Assembly: GCF_016925615.1 (NCBI RefSeq)
Contig: NZ_CP070499.1
Span: 3,038,001-3,102,000 of the forward strand
DNA length: 64,000 bases
Direction: 5' to 3'
Source of the DNA: Natronosporangium hydrolyticum
Lineage (GTDB): Bacteria > Actinomycetota > Actinomycetes > Mycobacteriales > Micromonosporaceae
The position numbers and the translations under genes are program-made. Each line of letters opens with the position of its first letter. Within the stretch, counting starts at the first letter, position 1. The notes beneath the pieces are model-generated. The model saw only the letters and a program-made list of their open reading frames with translations, made no database searches and was not told the origin of the DNA. This document shows positions 7,104-15,715 of this stretch, in pieces.

Positions 7104-8370
7104 CGTGCCACGGTAACCGGGCCGAGAGCTGGAAGATCCCACCCATCGCACCGTGCTCCAGGGTGCCGCCGTCGAGGGCGACCCGTTCGCTGAGCCCGGC
7201 CAGCCCGGCACCGGTGCCGGGGATCTCGGCCGTCCGGCCAGCCGGCACCGGATTACTTACCGCCACCGCCACCTCGGCGCCGGGTGAACCACCGACCCGT
7301 ACCGCCACCGGCGCCGCCGGCGCGTGCTTGCGGGCGTTGGTCAACCCTTCCTGCACCACCCGGTAGATGGTGCGCTGCTCCTGCGGCCGCAGCGAGCCGG
7401 TGACCAACGACGGATCCAGTTGCAGCGTCACCGGCTGACCCGCCGCCCGGGCCTCGGCTACCAGCTCCGCCACATCCCCCAGCGAGGGCGGTGGCTCCGC
7501 CCGCTCGGTGGCGGCCGGCTCGGTGCCGCGCAGCACGGTGAGCACCTCCCCCAGCTCGGTCAGCGCCTGGTGGGCGTTCTCCCGGATCACCCGTACCGCC
7601 TCGGCGACCTCGGCGCCGCTCAACGGCTGCGCCGCCCCGGCCTGTGCTCGTTCGCTGCGGTACGCCAACGCGCCCGCGTGCACCGAGAGCAGCGAGATCC
7701 GGTGCGCCAGCACATCGTGCATCTCCCGGGCGATCCGTTCCCGCTCGGACTGGCGGGCCCGGGCGAGCCGCAGCTGCTGCTCCTGCCGCTCCTGCCGAGC
7801 CTCCCGCCGCAGGCCCAGCAGCACCTGCCGGCGGAACCGCACCACCAGCCCCCAGGCCAGCGGCAACCCGAACATCCCCACGACCCAGCCCACGTAGACC
7901 CCGAGCGACAACCCGGGTGGCTGGTAGGTGAGTGCGAACCCCAGCCCCTGAACGAGCTGCGGCGCGGTCACCGCGACCGCCGGCAACCAGCCGCGGTGGA
8001 TGGCGACGGTGAAGATCATCACCAGGACGGCCCCCATCGCTGCGCCGGAGACCGCGAGCACCGGCACCATCGCGATCGCGATCGCCAGCGGATACCGCCG
8101 CCGCCACCACAGGCTCAAACACGCCAGGCCACCCACCCAGGGGTCCATCGCCAGCATCCAGTCGGGCACGGCCGCGACGTACGCCGGATCTGCCGATCCG
8201 GTCGTCAGGCTCCGCGACTCGTTGAGCCAGAGCGCCACGGCGAACAGAAAGAGCACCGTATCGACCAGCCAGTCGCGGACGGTACGCCCGCTGCTGGTGC
8301 GGCCGTCGACCGCCGCCAGCTCGCCGGGCAGCGCCCAGACTGGCACCCCCCTGCCCTCGCTCTGCCGCAT
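7060..8370 (-). CDS. Sensor histidine kinase (HisKA_3 type)
   Basis: A 436-residue membrane kinase. The N-terminal part (about 30-180) has four to five hydrophobic segments. The dimerisation helix contains the phospho-acceptor His in RERIAREMHDVLAHRISLL. The HATPase domain has the N box in VVQEGLTNARKHAP and a glycine box GTGAGLAGLSERVALDGG. The C-terminal 20 residues after LSARLPW extend into the response regulator start. It is cognate to the regulator downstream by overlap and family. No ligand-binding extracellular domain is visible, so it probably senses the membrane state or a hydrophobic peptide, as in envelope-stress kinases (inference). Confidence 0.9.
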   Translation of the reverse strand: MRQSEGRGVPVWALPGELAAVDGRTSSGRTVRDWLVDTVLFLFAVALWLNESRSLTTGSADPAYVAAVPDWMLAMDPWVGGLACLSLWWRRRYPLAIAIAMVPVLAVSGAAMGAVLVMIFTVAIHRGWLPAVAVTAPQLVQGLGFALTYQPPGLSLGVYVGWVVGMFGLPLAWGLVVRFRRQVLLGLRREARQERQEQQLRLARARQSERERIAREMHDVLAHRISLLSVHAGALAYRSERAQAGAAQPLSGAEVAEAVRVIRENAHQALTELGEVLTVLRGTEPAATERAEPPPSLGDVAELVAEARAAGQPVTLQLDPSLVTGSLRPQEQRTIYRVVQEGLTNARKHAPAAPVAVRVGGSPGAEVAVAVSNPVPAGRTAEIPGTGAGLAGLSERVALDGGTLEHGAMGGIFQLSARLPWHGGRDEPADQGVAGR

Positions 8371-8498
8371 CCCCCGAGCGTACGGGCGTCAGCTCAACGT
8401 CGACGTTCGCCGGTCGGCCAGGAACTCTGGCCGCCCGACCAGCTCCGGTAGTCACCCGGCAGATGTCCGCAGGTCCGCCGAGACCGGAAGATTCCGGC

Positions 8499-9002
8499 AT
8501 GAAGTTGCTGGCCCGGGAGCCGATCCGCCTCCGCTCACCCGCCCATCCGGTGCATCCGCGCGCTCGCTGGTGGTGGACGCTGCGCGCAGTCGCACTGGTG
8601 GTGCCGCTGCTCGCCGCTGCCGTGGTAGCCACCTTCGTGGTCCCCGGGGCGGCGTGGCTGCGGCCGCTGCTGCCGGTGGCCGGGCTACTCGCGATGGCCT
8701 ACCTGGTGGTGATGCCGCTGTGGCGCTACCAGGTCCACCGGTGGGAGGTTACCGAGCAGGCCGTCTACGCCGCCACCGGCTGGGTGGTGCGGGAATGGCG
8801 GATCAGTCCGATCTCCCGGATCCAGACCGTGGACACCCGCCGCGGGCCGCTGGAGCAACTGCTGGGGCTGGCCGCGGTGGCGGTGACCACCGCGTCGGCG
8901 CACGGCACGGTCTACATCGTCGGACTCGACCACGAGACCGCCCAGCGCACCGCCGACCGGCTCACGGAGATCACCGAGGCGACCCCGGGAGACGCGACGT
9001 GA
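8499..9002 (+). CDS. PH domain-containing membrane protein, YdbS-like
   Basis: A 167-residue protein with two hydrophobic segments (about 25-75) and then a bacterial PH (DUF304/YdbS) domain: WRYQVHRWEVTEQAVYAATG and ISRIQTVDTRRGPLEQLLGL are the typical strand motifs. ATG 8499 has GGAAG eight bases upstream; ATG 8463, 12 codons earlier, is possible. Its stop overlaps the next start as GTGA. YdbS/YdbT pairs are widespread membrane proteins of poorly known function, linked in Bacillus to protection against certain bacteriocins. It is divergent from the kinase gene, with about 130 bases between. Confidence 0.8.
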   Translation: MKLLAREPIRLRSPAHPVHPRARWWWTLRAVALVVPLLAAAVVATFVVPGAAWLRPLLPVAGLLAMAYLVVMPLWRYQVHRWEVTEQAVYAATGWVVREWRISPISRIQTVDTRRGPLEQLLGLAAVAVTTASAHGTVYIVGLDHETAQRTADRLTEITEATPGDAT

Positions 9003-10636
9003 CCAGTCGGGAACCTGCCGCACCCGCGATTTCGGAGGTCACCGACCCGCCACCCCGGTCCCCTTCACCGGAGCCGCCGTGGCGGCGGTTGGACTCCCGC
9101 ATGATCCTGGTGGACGCGGTACAGACGCTGCTCGCCCTGACCCCGGCGGTGGCGGCTGTGACCATCTTCGGGGTGGAGCCGAGCCTCGGCACGCTCTGGC
9201 CGGCGCTGGCGGTCGCGGCGTGGGGCGTCGTCAGCGCCGGCACCGACGCGCTGCGCTGGATCAAGACCCGGTACCGGATCACTGACGAGTACGTCGAAGG
9301 CCGCACCGGCCTGCTGGTGCGGCAGTACCGGTCGGTCCGCCGCGACCGGATCCGCAGCGTGGACACCACCGCGACGCTCCGGCACCGACTGGGTGGCCTA
9401 CGAGTAGTGTCGATCGGCGCTGGGCAGCAGGCCAACACCGGCGAGGCAGCGCTGGCGCTGGACGCGATCTCTCGATCCGACGCCGAGCGGCTACGGCGAG
9501 ACCTACTCGGCGAGGCGGCGCCGGCAGCGGCCGCGACCGGCGATCAGCAGCGGCCCGAGCCACCGTCCGACCCGGTCCTCGCCGAGCTGCGCTGGTCCTG
9601 GATCGGCTACAACCTGTTCAGCGTCTGGGCGTACCTCGCCGCCGCCGGGGTGCTGTGGGGCGCGATGTGGCTCGGTGGCAGCGTCGGGCTGGACCTGGTC
9701 GGCTGGGTTACCGGGCTGCTCGACTGGCGGTCACTCGGCTGGTTCTGGTCGGTCATGATCGGGTTCGCGGCGATCAGCCTGCTCGGCGTCGGGGTGCTGG
9801 CCACGGGCTTCGTCACCGAATACTGGCGGTTCCGGCTCACCCGAGTGCCCCGCCCCGAGGGCTCGGCGCTGCGGACCAGCCAGGGGCTGTTCAAGACCCG
9901 GCAGATCGATCGGGACGAGGGGCGGATCCGCGGCATCCAGATCAGCGAACCGGTGCTGTGGCGCTGGCTCGGCGTCGCCGACACCAACGTGATCAGCACC
10001 GGGCTGAACGAGGGGGGTCTCAGCCCGGCCAGCACCATCCTGCCCCGGGGGCCGGTGACGGTCGCCCGCCGGGTGGCCGCCGAGGTGCTCCGCGCCGCGC
10101 CGAACCCGTTGACGGCGCCGTTACGGCCGCACCCGGCCGCCGCCGGCCGCCGCCGCTACTGGTGGGGGATCGCGATCGCCGCCGCGGTGGTGGCGGCGGC
10201 CGGCATCGCCGCCACCACCATCGAGCCGGTCCCGAACTGGGCACCGCTGCTAGCGTCGGCGCTGCTCCCACTGACCCTGCTCGCAGCCGCGGTCGCCTAC
10301 CGGGCACTCGGCCACACCCTCGCCGGGTCGTACCTGGTGGTCCGTTCCGGCCTGGTCAGCCGCGCCACGGTCGCGCTGCACGGGGGTGCGATCGTGGGTT
10401 GGCGCCTCCGGCAGTCGCTGTGGCAGCGGCGGCTCGGACTCCTCTCGCTCACCGCCACCACCGCCGCCGGCTACGGCGCATACGAGGCGACCGACCTGGC
10501 CGCCGACGACGCACTCGCCCTCGCCGACCAGGCGGCGCCCGGGCTCCTCCGGCCGTTCCTGCTCACCGACCACGAGCCCGGCGGCGACCGGTCCGGAGAC
10601 CCGCCGCCGGGCAGCAAGGAGATCAACGATGGTTGA
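8999..10636 (+). CDS. PH domain-containing membrane protein, YdbT-like
   Basis: A 545-residue protein with repeated units of two transmembrane segments followed by a PH-like domain, as in YdbT. Repeats are visible as YRITDEYVEGRTGLLVRQYRSVRRDRIRSVDT in unit 1, YWRFRLTRV plus RIRGIQISEPVLWRWLG in unit 2, and GSYLVVRSGLVSRATVALHGGAIVGW in unit 3. GTG 8999 overlaps the YdbS-like stop, and longer upstream reading is antisense shadow. It should act in the membrane with the preceding protein. Residues about 170-190 form a low-complexity Ala/Pro linker. Confidence 0.8.
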   Translation: MTSREPAAPAISEVTDPPPRSPSPEPPWRRLDSRMILVDAVQTLLALTPAVAAVTIFGVEPSLGTLWPALAVAAWGVVSAGTDALRWIKTRYRITDEYVEGRTGLLVRQYRSVRRDRIRSVDTTATLRHRLGGLRVVSIGAGQQANTGEAALALDAISRSDAERLRRDLLGEAAPAAAATGDQQRPEPPSDPVLAELRWSWIGYNLFSVWAYLAAAGVLWGAMWLGGSVGLDLVGWVTGLLDWRSLGWFWSVMIGFAAISLLGVGVLATGFVTEYWRFRLTRVPRPEGSALRTSQGLFKTRQIDRDEGRIRGIQISEPVLWRWLGVADTNVISTGLNEGGLSPASTILPRGPVTVARRVAAEVLRAAPNPLTAPLRPHPAAAGRRRYWWGIAIAAAVVAAAGIAATTIEPVPNWAPLLASALLPLTLLAAAVAYRALGHTLAGSYLVVRSGLVSRATVALHGGAIVGWRLRQSLWQRRLGLLSLTATTAAGYGAYEATDLAADDALALADQAAPGLLRPFLLTDHEPGGDRSGDPPPGSKEINDG

Positions 10637-11333
10637 ACCTCGCCGAACCGTCGTGGCCGACCCCAGCTGGGTCAGCCTGCTGTTCTGGGTAGGCTTCCCG
10701 GTCTTGGGTGGCGCCCTCGGGGCCGCGCTGCGCTGGCTGGTCCCCTGGTTGCTCTCCCTGCCGTGGACGCCGTTGCCGGGCCCGCTGCGGTTGGTCGAGA
10801 ACACACCGAGCCCATGGGGCACCGTGGTGGCGGTGGCGCTAGGCGTGCTCGCTGGCCTCGGATTGGCTTATTCGGCAGCCAACGACCAGCTCCGGGTGGT
10901 GGTCACCGACCATCAGATCGCGGTCACCCGGGCCGGTGCCACCACCGAGTTTGCCCGGCACCGCGTCCAGGGGGTGTTCCGCGACGGCAAGCAACTGGTC
11001 CTACTCGGCACCGAGGCCCAGGAGCTGGCGCGGGAGGCCTCCGACCTACCCGAGCCGGCGCTCCGAGCGGCCTTTGTGGGCCACGGCTACCGTTGGCACG
11101 CCGATGGTGACCCGTACTTCGACGATTTTCGCCGGTGGGTACCCGGGCTTCCCGAGTTGCCGCCCGGCGCGGACGCCCTCTTCACCGCCCGGGAGAAGGC
11201 ATTGCACGACGAGGACTACAGCGACGCCCGGCAACTACGCGACGAACTCGACGCGCTCGGCGTCGTGGTGCGGGATGACCAGACCAGACAGTTCTGGCGG
11301 CGGCACCGAGCCAACGGTGCGCCGCACGACTAG
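10629..11333 (+). CDS. YqeB-like membrane protein
   Basis: A 234-residue protein with two hydrophobic segments (about 15-45 and 60-85), then a PH-like strand region (DQLRVVVTDHQIAVTRAG) and an acidic helical C-terminus with repeated aromatic residues (FDDFRRWVPGLPELPPGADALF). ATG 10629 follows AAGGAG by eight bases and overlaps the previous stop by 8 bases, so it belongs to the same operon as the two PH proteins. It resembles the YqeB family of actinobacterial hypothetical proteins; function is unknown. The family call is by recall and moderately sure. Confidence 0.6.
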   Translation: MVEPRRTVVADPSWVSLLFWVGFPVLGGALGAALRWLVPWLLSLPWTPLPGPLRLVENTPSPWGTVVAVALGVLAGLGLAYSAANDQLRVVVTDHQIAVTRAGATTEFARHRVQGVFRDGKQLVLLGTEAQELAREASDLPEPALRAAFVGHGYRWHADGDPYFDDFRRWVPGLPELPPGADALFTAREKALHDEDYSDARQLRDELDALGVVVRDDQTRQFWRRHRANGAPHD

Positions 11334-11442
11334 CCAGTCGGTGCCCGGCGCTAGCCAGCCGACCGATGCGACCGAACGGACGTCGTGGGCAGGCTTGCCC
11401 CGCGTCGAGGGCAACCCGACCAACCAAGGTAAGGAGCAGGTT

Positions 11443-12384
11443 GTGACAGAACCGGTGCTGGAGTGCAAGCACCTGCGTAAGGCGTACGGGCAGCTGACAG
11501 CGGTCGACGACATCAGCTTCAGCATCCGCGAAGGTGAGACCTACGGCTTGCTGGGACCCAACGGCGCGGGAAAGACCACCACCATCTCGATGGTCGTGGG
11601 CATCCTCGCCCGCGACGGGGGCGAGGTCACGGTCGCCGGGCAGCCGCACGGGGTCAACCGGACCGCCACCAAGGCGATGATCGGGTATGTCCCGCAAGAC
11701 CTCGCCCTCTACCCGGACCTCACCGCGCTAGAGAACCTGCGGTTCTTCGGCAATCTCTACGGGCTGCACGGAGGTGCGCAAAAGCGGCGGGTCGCCGAGG
11801 TGGTCGAGCTGGTCGGGCTCAGCGACCGGGCTAGCGACCGGGTCGACAAATTCTCCGGCGGGATGGCACGCCGGCTCCACATCGCCGTCGGGCTGCTGAA
11901 CCAGCCGCGGCTACTGATCCTCGACGAGCCCACCGCCGGCGTCGATCCGCAGAGCCGCAACGCGATCCTCGCCAGCGTGCAACAGCTCGCCGAGGAGGGG
12001 CTGGCGGTCCTCTACACCACCCACTACATGGAGGAGGCCGAACGGCTCTGCGACCGGGTAGGTATCATCGACGAAGGTCAACTCAAGGCTGAAGGCACCC
12101 GGCGGGAGCTGGTCCGCCTGGTCGGCAGCCAGGACGAGATCGTCCTGACCACCGAGGGTGATCCGGCCGCGGCCGCCGACGCGCTCGGCAAGCTGCCCGA
12201 GGTCGGCACCCTCACCCGGGAAGAGTCCCGGATCCGGCTGATGGTCGGCGAGGCGGCGCCGCTGCTGCCGACGGTGCTGGCGGCCGCCACCGGCACCGGC
12301 ACCACGGTCCGGTCAGTGGAGGTCCGCCAACCCAACCTCGAAGCGGTCTTCCTGCACCTGACCGGCAAGGCGCTGAGGGACTGA
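11443..12384 (+). CDS. ABC transporter ATP-binding protein, DrrA-like
   Basis: A 313-residue exporter ATPase. It has Walker A GPNGAGKTT, Q-loop YVPQDLALYPDLTALENL, signature KFSGGMARRL, Walker B LLILDEPTAGVDP and the switch His in YTTHYMEE, followed by the DrrA-type C-terminal domain. GTG 11443 has AAGGAG at a seven-base distance. It heads a three-gene operon with two ABC-2 permeases and probably exports a lipid-like or antibiotic substrate. The 109 bases before it, after the YqeB-like stop, show no clear promoter by eye. Confidence 0.92.
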   Translation: MTEPVLECKHLRKAYGQLTAVDDISFSIREGETYGLLGPNGAGKTTTISMVVGILARDGGEVTVAGQPHGVNRTATKAMIGYVPQDLALYPDLTALENLRFFGNLYGLHGGAQKRRVAEVVELVGLSDRASDRVDKFSGGMARRLHIAVGLLNQPRLLILDEPTAGVDPQSRNAILASVQQLAEEGLAVLYTTHYMEEAERLCDRVGIIDEGQLKAEGTRRELVRLVGSQDEIVLTTEGDPAAAADALGKLPEVGTLTREESRIRLMVGEAAPLLPTVLAAATGTGTTVRSVEVRQPNLEAVFLHLTGKALRD

Positions 12385-12391
12385 TCAACCC

Positions 12392-13558
12392 ATGCGGACG
12401 ATAATCCACCTCACCGCCAAGGACCTACGGCAACAACTGCGCAACGGCACCCTGCTGCTGTTCGCAGTGGTCCTGCCGCTAGGCCTGGCGTTCATGTTCA
12501 ACAGCCTGATGGCGCCGGGCGACCCCCAGCTCAACGTCTCCTATGGAGTCGTCGACGAGGACGGTGGTGAACTCGCCACCGTCTTCACCAACGAGGTCCT
12601 CACCGCGATCGCGACCGACAGCAGCTTCGAGATCGAGCCAGTCACCGACCGGGAGACCGCTCACCGGCTCCTCGACGATCAGGACCAGGACGCGGTCTTC
12701 ATCCTGCCGGCCGGCTTCACCGACCAGGTCAACGCCGGCCAGGAGGCGCGGATCGACGTGATCGGTCATCCCGACGCCGGGATCGCCGTCCAGATCGCGC
12801 GGGAGATCGCCCAGGCATTCGCCGCCGAGCTGCGCGGCGTCCAGCTGGCCGTGGCGGTCGGCGGCGCCGACGACCCGGACGCGGACCCCGCACACCTGGC
12901 CGAACAGGCCGCCGAGCTGGCCGCACCGGTGGTGCTTGCGGTAGACGACTCGGTCGACGATCGGGAGCTCTCCAGCAACACCCACTACTCGGCCGGCATG
13001 GCGGTCTTCTTTCTGTTCTTCACCGCCATGCTCAGCGTAAGTGGGCTCTTGGAGGAGCGTAGCCAGGGCACCATGGCCCGGCTGCTGGCCGCCCCGAGCG
13101 GCCGCCCCGCGATCCTGGCCGGCAAGCTGCTCAGCTCGGTCGTGGTCGGTGTGGCCGCGATGACCGTCCTGATCGGCGCCTCCACCCTGCTCCTCGGCGC
13201 CAGCTGGGGTGACCTGCGCGGGGTGGCGGTACTGGTGGTCGCGGTCGTCCTCGCCGCGGTCGCGATCATGGCGCTGCTCTGTTCCTTCGCGAACACCGCC
13301 GAACAGGCCAGCAACTGGATGTCGGTACTGGCGGTCCTGTTCGGTCTATTCGGCGGGTCGTTCGTGCCGCTGGCCCAGTTTGGCGGATTGGCGGTCATCA
13401 GCTACGCCACCCCACACCGCTGGTTCTTGCAAGGCCTGTCCGAACTCACCGGCGCCGGACCGGCCGCGGCCATAGTGCCCGCGCTGGTGCTGACGGGCAT
13501 CGCCGCAGTGGCCTTCGCGGTCACGCTCCTGCGTATCGACAAGGTGGTGAGAGCATGA
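12392..13558 (+). CDS. ABC-2 type permease
   Basis: A 388-residue membrane permease: one N-terminal transmembrane helix (about 20-42), a large polar extracytoplasmic insert (about 43-195), then five or six helices at 205-385. It starts 8 bases after the ATPase stop and ends in an ATGA overlap with the second permease. The arrangement is typical of heteromeric ABC-2 exporters with YhgE-like inserts. The substrate is unknown. Confidence 0.88.
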   Translation: MRTIIHLTAKDLRQQLRNGTLLLFAVVLPLGLAFMFNSLMAPGDPQLNVSYGVVDEDGGELATVFTNEVLTAIATDSSFEIEPVTDRETAHRLLDDQDQDAVFILPAGFTDQVNAGQEARIDVIGHPDAGIAVQIAREIAQAFAAELRGVQLAVAVGGADDPDADPAHLAEQAAELAAPVVLAVDDSVDDRELSSNTHYSAGMAVFFLFFTAMLSVSGLLEERSQGTMARLLAAPSGRPAILAGKLLSSVVVGVAAMTVLIGASTLLLGASWGDLRGVAVLVVAVVLAAVAIMALLCSFANTAEQASNWMSVLAVLFGLFGGSFVPLAQFGGLAVISYATPHRWFLQGLSELTGAGPAAAIVPALVLTGIAAVAFAVTLLRIDKVVRA

Positions 13559-14715
13559 AGATGCTGGCGATCGCCGGGCTGAACCTACGCCGGCTCTTCC
13601 GGTACCGGCCGAACGTCTTCTTCGTGATCATTGGACCGCTCCTCTTCCTGCTGGTGTTGGGGATGCTCTTCGGCGGCTCCCAACCGGTACGCATCGGAGT
13701 AGTCGACGGCGGCGGGCCACTGGCCGAGCGGCTCACCGACGCTCTCGCCGAGGACGACCGGGTCGAGCTCACCCGCTTCGACGACCATGCCGAGCTGCAG
13801 ACGGAGCTGGAGCGGGGCCTGCTCAACGCCGGGGTCGTCATCCCCGACGACTACGACCAGGTGGTCGGCGACGGCGAGCAGGCAGCGGTCCGCTATCTGG
13901 CCCGCGCCGACGATCCGCTCGCCGCCGACCTCGGAGTCTGGGTGCGGTCGGTGATCCCGCAGGAGGCCGCGCTGCTCCGGGCCGCCCAGTTCGGGGCGCA
14001 GGAGCATGGCGCGCCGGTCGACCAACACCTGCGTGCGGCCGAGTCCGCGGCGGCGACCATGCCCGGCATCGAGGTCGCGGTGACCACCACCGGGGAGGCG
14101 CAGATCCCGGAAGGGCTCAGCCAGTTCGCGCCGATGGCGCCCTCGCTGCTGCTGCTGTTCGTCTTCTTCACCTCGCTGATGGCGGCGCTCGGGCTGGTGG
14201 AGGCGCGCCGGCTGGGCGTCATCACCCGGATGACCGCCACCCCTACCCCGATCCGAACCCTGGTCGCTGGCGAAGCGCTCGGCCGGTTCGCGGTCGCGCT
14301 CACCCAAGGGCTCATCGTCCTGCTCGGATCGGCGTTGCTGTTCGGAGTGGACTGGGGCGACCCGATCGGCGCCGCCGCCGTACTTGTGCTGTTCTGTCTG
14401 GTCGGCAGCGGCGCGGCGATGCTGCTCGGCGCGCTGTTCCGCAACGAGGGAGCCGCGATGGGCGTCGGGATGGGGCTCGGGCTGGGGCTGGCCGCGCTCG
14501 GCGGCACCATGCTGCCGCTGGAGCTGCTCTCCGATCAGGTGCAGACGATCGCGAAGGCGACCCCCCACGCCTGGGGGTACGAGGCCTACAGCGAACTGGT
14601 CCGGCACGGCGGCACCGTCACCGACATCCTGCCGCAGCTGGGGGCGCTGGCCGGCTTCGCCGCGGTGCTCTTCACCCTCGGGGCCTGGCAGCTGCAGCGC
14701 AGCCTCACCCGATGA
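13555..14715 (+). CDS. ABC-2 type permease
   Basis: A 386-residue permease with the same layout as its neighbour: a first helix at about 20-42 (FFVIIGPLLFLLVLGMLFGG), a polar insert of about 150 residues, then a membrane domain starting LLLLFVFFTSLMAALGLVEARRLG. It is translationally coupled to the first permease by ATGA and presumably forms a heterodimer with it. No gene follows for 200 bases, so it ends the operon. Confidence 0.88.
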   Translation: MKMLAIAGLNLRRLFRYRPNVFFVIIGPLLFLLVLGMLFGGSQPVRIGVVDGGGPLAERLTDALAEDDRVELTRFDDHAELQTELERGLLNAGVVIPDDYDQVVGDGEQAAVRYLARADDPLAADLGVWVRSVIPQEAALLRAAQFGAQEHGAPVDQHLRAAESAAATMPGIEVAVTTTGEAQIPEGLSQFAPMAPSLLLLFVFFTSLMAALGLVEARRLGVITRMTATPTPIRTLVAGEALGRFAVALTQGLIVLLGSALLFGVDWGDPIGAAAVLVLFCLVGSGAAMLLGALFRNEGAAMGVGMGLGLGLAALGGTMLPLELLSDQVQTIAKATPHAWGYEAYSELVRHGGTVTDILPQLGALAGFAAVLFTLGAWQLQRSLTR

Positions 14716-14858
14716 CCACCGTCGACACCGCCGGTCCGCCGGCGCACCGGGGAGCTCCGGGTTTGCCCTGAGCCGGCATCGGGGTCGTCCCGCAGCGGGA
14801 AATCCGCCCCCACTCCGCCTCGGGTGGGAGGGAAACCACAACGGGATGGCTGACGATG

Positions 14859-14896
14859 GGTGGTGCCGGCCGATGAACGCGCCGGCCGGCACCACC
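14859..14896 (+). terminator. 13-bp hairpin before the MacB-like ATPase gene
   Basis: GGTGGTGCCGGCC (14859-14871) pairs perfectly with 14884-14896 across a 12-base loop. It ends 19 bases before the start codon at 14915, directly upstream of the AGGAG ribosome site. It could terminate the preceding exporter operon or act as an attenuator. No U-tract is present. Confidence 0.4.
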
Positions 14897-14914
14897 ACCG
14901 AATCAGGAGTAAAA

Positions 14915-15715
14915 ATGAACGCAGCCCAGCGAACCGCGCACAACCGGGCCGGCGGCGGGGCGTTCGCCGCCCGGGCGGAGGACGTATGGAAGGTCTACGG
15001 GTCAGGTGAAGCCCAGGTCGTCGCCCTCCGCGGCGTCAACCTCAACCTCACCAAAGGCCAGTTCACCGCCATCATGGGCCCCTCCGGCTCCGGCAAATCC
15101 ACCCTCATGCACTGCCTCGCCGGCCTCGACACCGTCACCCGCGGCACCGTCTACATCGACCAAACCCCACTCAACGGCCTCCGCGACAACACCCTCACCA
15201 AACTCCGCCGCGACCAAATCGGCTTCATCTTCCAACAATTCAACCTCCTCCCCACCCTCACCGCCAAAGAAAACATCCTCCTCCCCCTCAACATCGCCGG
15301 CCGCAAACCCGACCCCCACTGGTACGACACCATCATCAACACCGTCGGCCTCACCAACCGCCTCCACCACCGACCCACCCAACTATCCGGCGGCCAACAA
15401 CAACGCGTCGCCTGCGCCCGCGCCCTCATCACCAAACCCCACGTCATCTTCGCCGACGAACCCACCGGCAACCTCGACAGCCACAGCGGCGCCGAAATCC
15501 TCACCTTCCTCCAACAAAGCGTCCACCAACACCAACAAACCATCGTCATGGTCACCCACGACCCCGTCGCCGCCGCCTACGCCGACCGCGTCATCTTCCT
15601 CGCCGACGGCAACATCGTCGACGAACTCGCCAACCCCACCGCCGAAGCCGTCCTGGACACGATGAAGCGGCTGGACACGCTGGTCGCCACGGATGCCGCC
15701 GAGGCGGTGGCCTGA
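14915..15715 (+). CDS. ABC transporter ATP-binding protein, MacB/LolD-like
   Basis: A 266-residue ATPase of the MacB/LolD type: Walker A GPSGSGKST, Q-loop FIFQQFNLLPTLTAKENILLPL, signature LSGGQQQRVACARAL, Walker B VIFADEPTGNLDS, switch His in VTHDP. ATG 14915 follows AGGAG by five bases. It pairs with the FtsX-like permease, whose ATG overlaps its stop. From about 15025 to 15650 the codon choice changes sharply: Lys, Gln and Glu use AAA, CAA and GAA and almost every other codon ends in C, while the flanks and all neighbours prefer G- or C-ending codons. This suggests recombination with a foreign or paralogous copy. Confidence 0.92.
   Translation: MNAAQRTAHNRAGGGAFAARAEDVWKVYGSGEAQVVALRGVNLNLTKGQFTAIMGPSGSGKSTLMHCLAGLDTVTRGTVYIDQTPLNGLRDNTLTKLRRDQIGFIFQQFNLLPTLTAKENILLPLNIAGRKPDPHWYDTIINTVGLTNRLHHRPTQLSGGQQQRVACARALITKPHVIFADEPTGNLDSHSGAEILTFLQQSVHQHQQTIVMVTHDPVAAAYADRVIFLADGNIVDELANPTAEAVLDTMKRLDTLVATDAAEAVA

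Noticed and set aside
13585-14943. 452-codon minus-strand frame under the second ABC-2 permease
   Set aside because: Gln/His/Arg/Asp-rich antisense shadow without recognisable domain.
15006-15665. 219-codon Ser/Pro/Thr-rich frame inside the MacB-like ATPase gene
   Set aside because: A by-product of the NNC/NNA codon block; it has no start context and the ATPase frame is complete.
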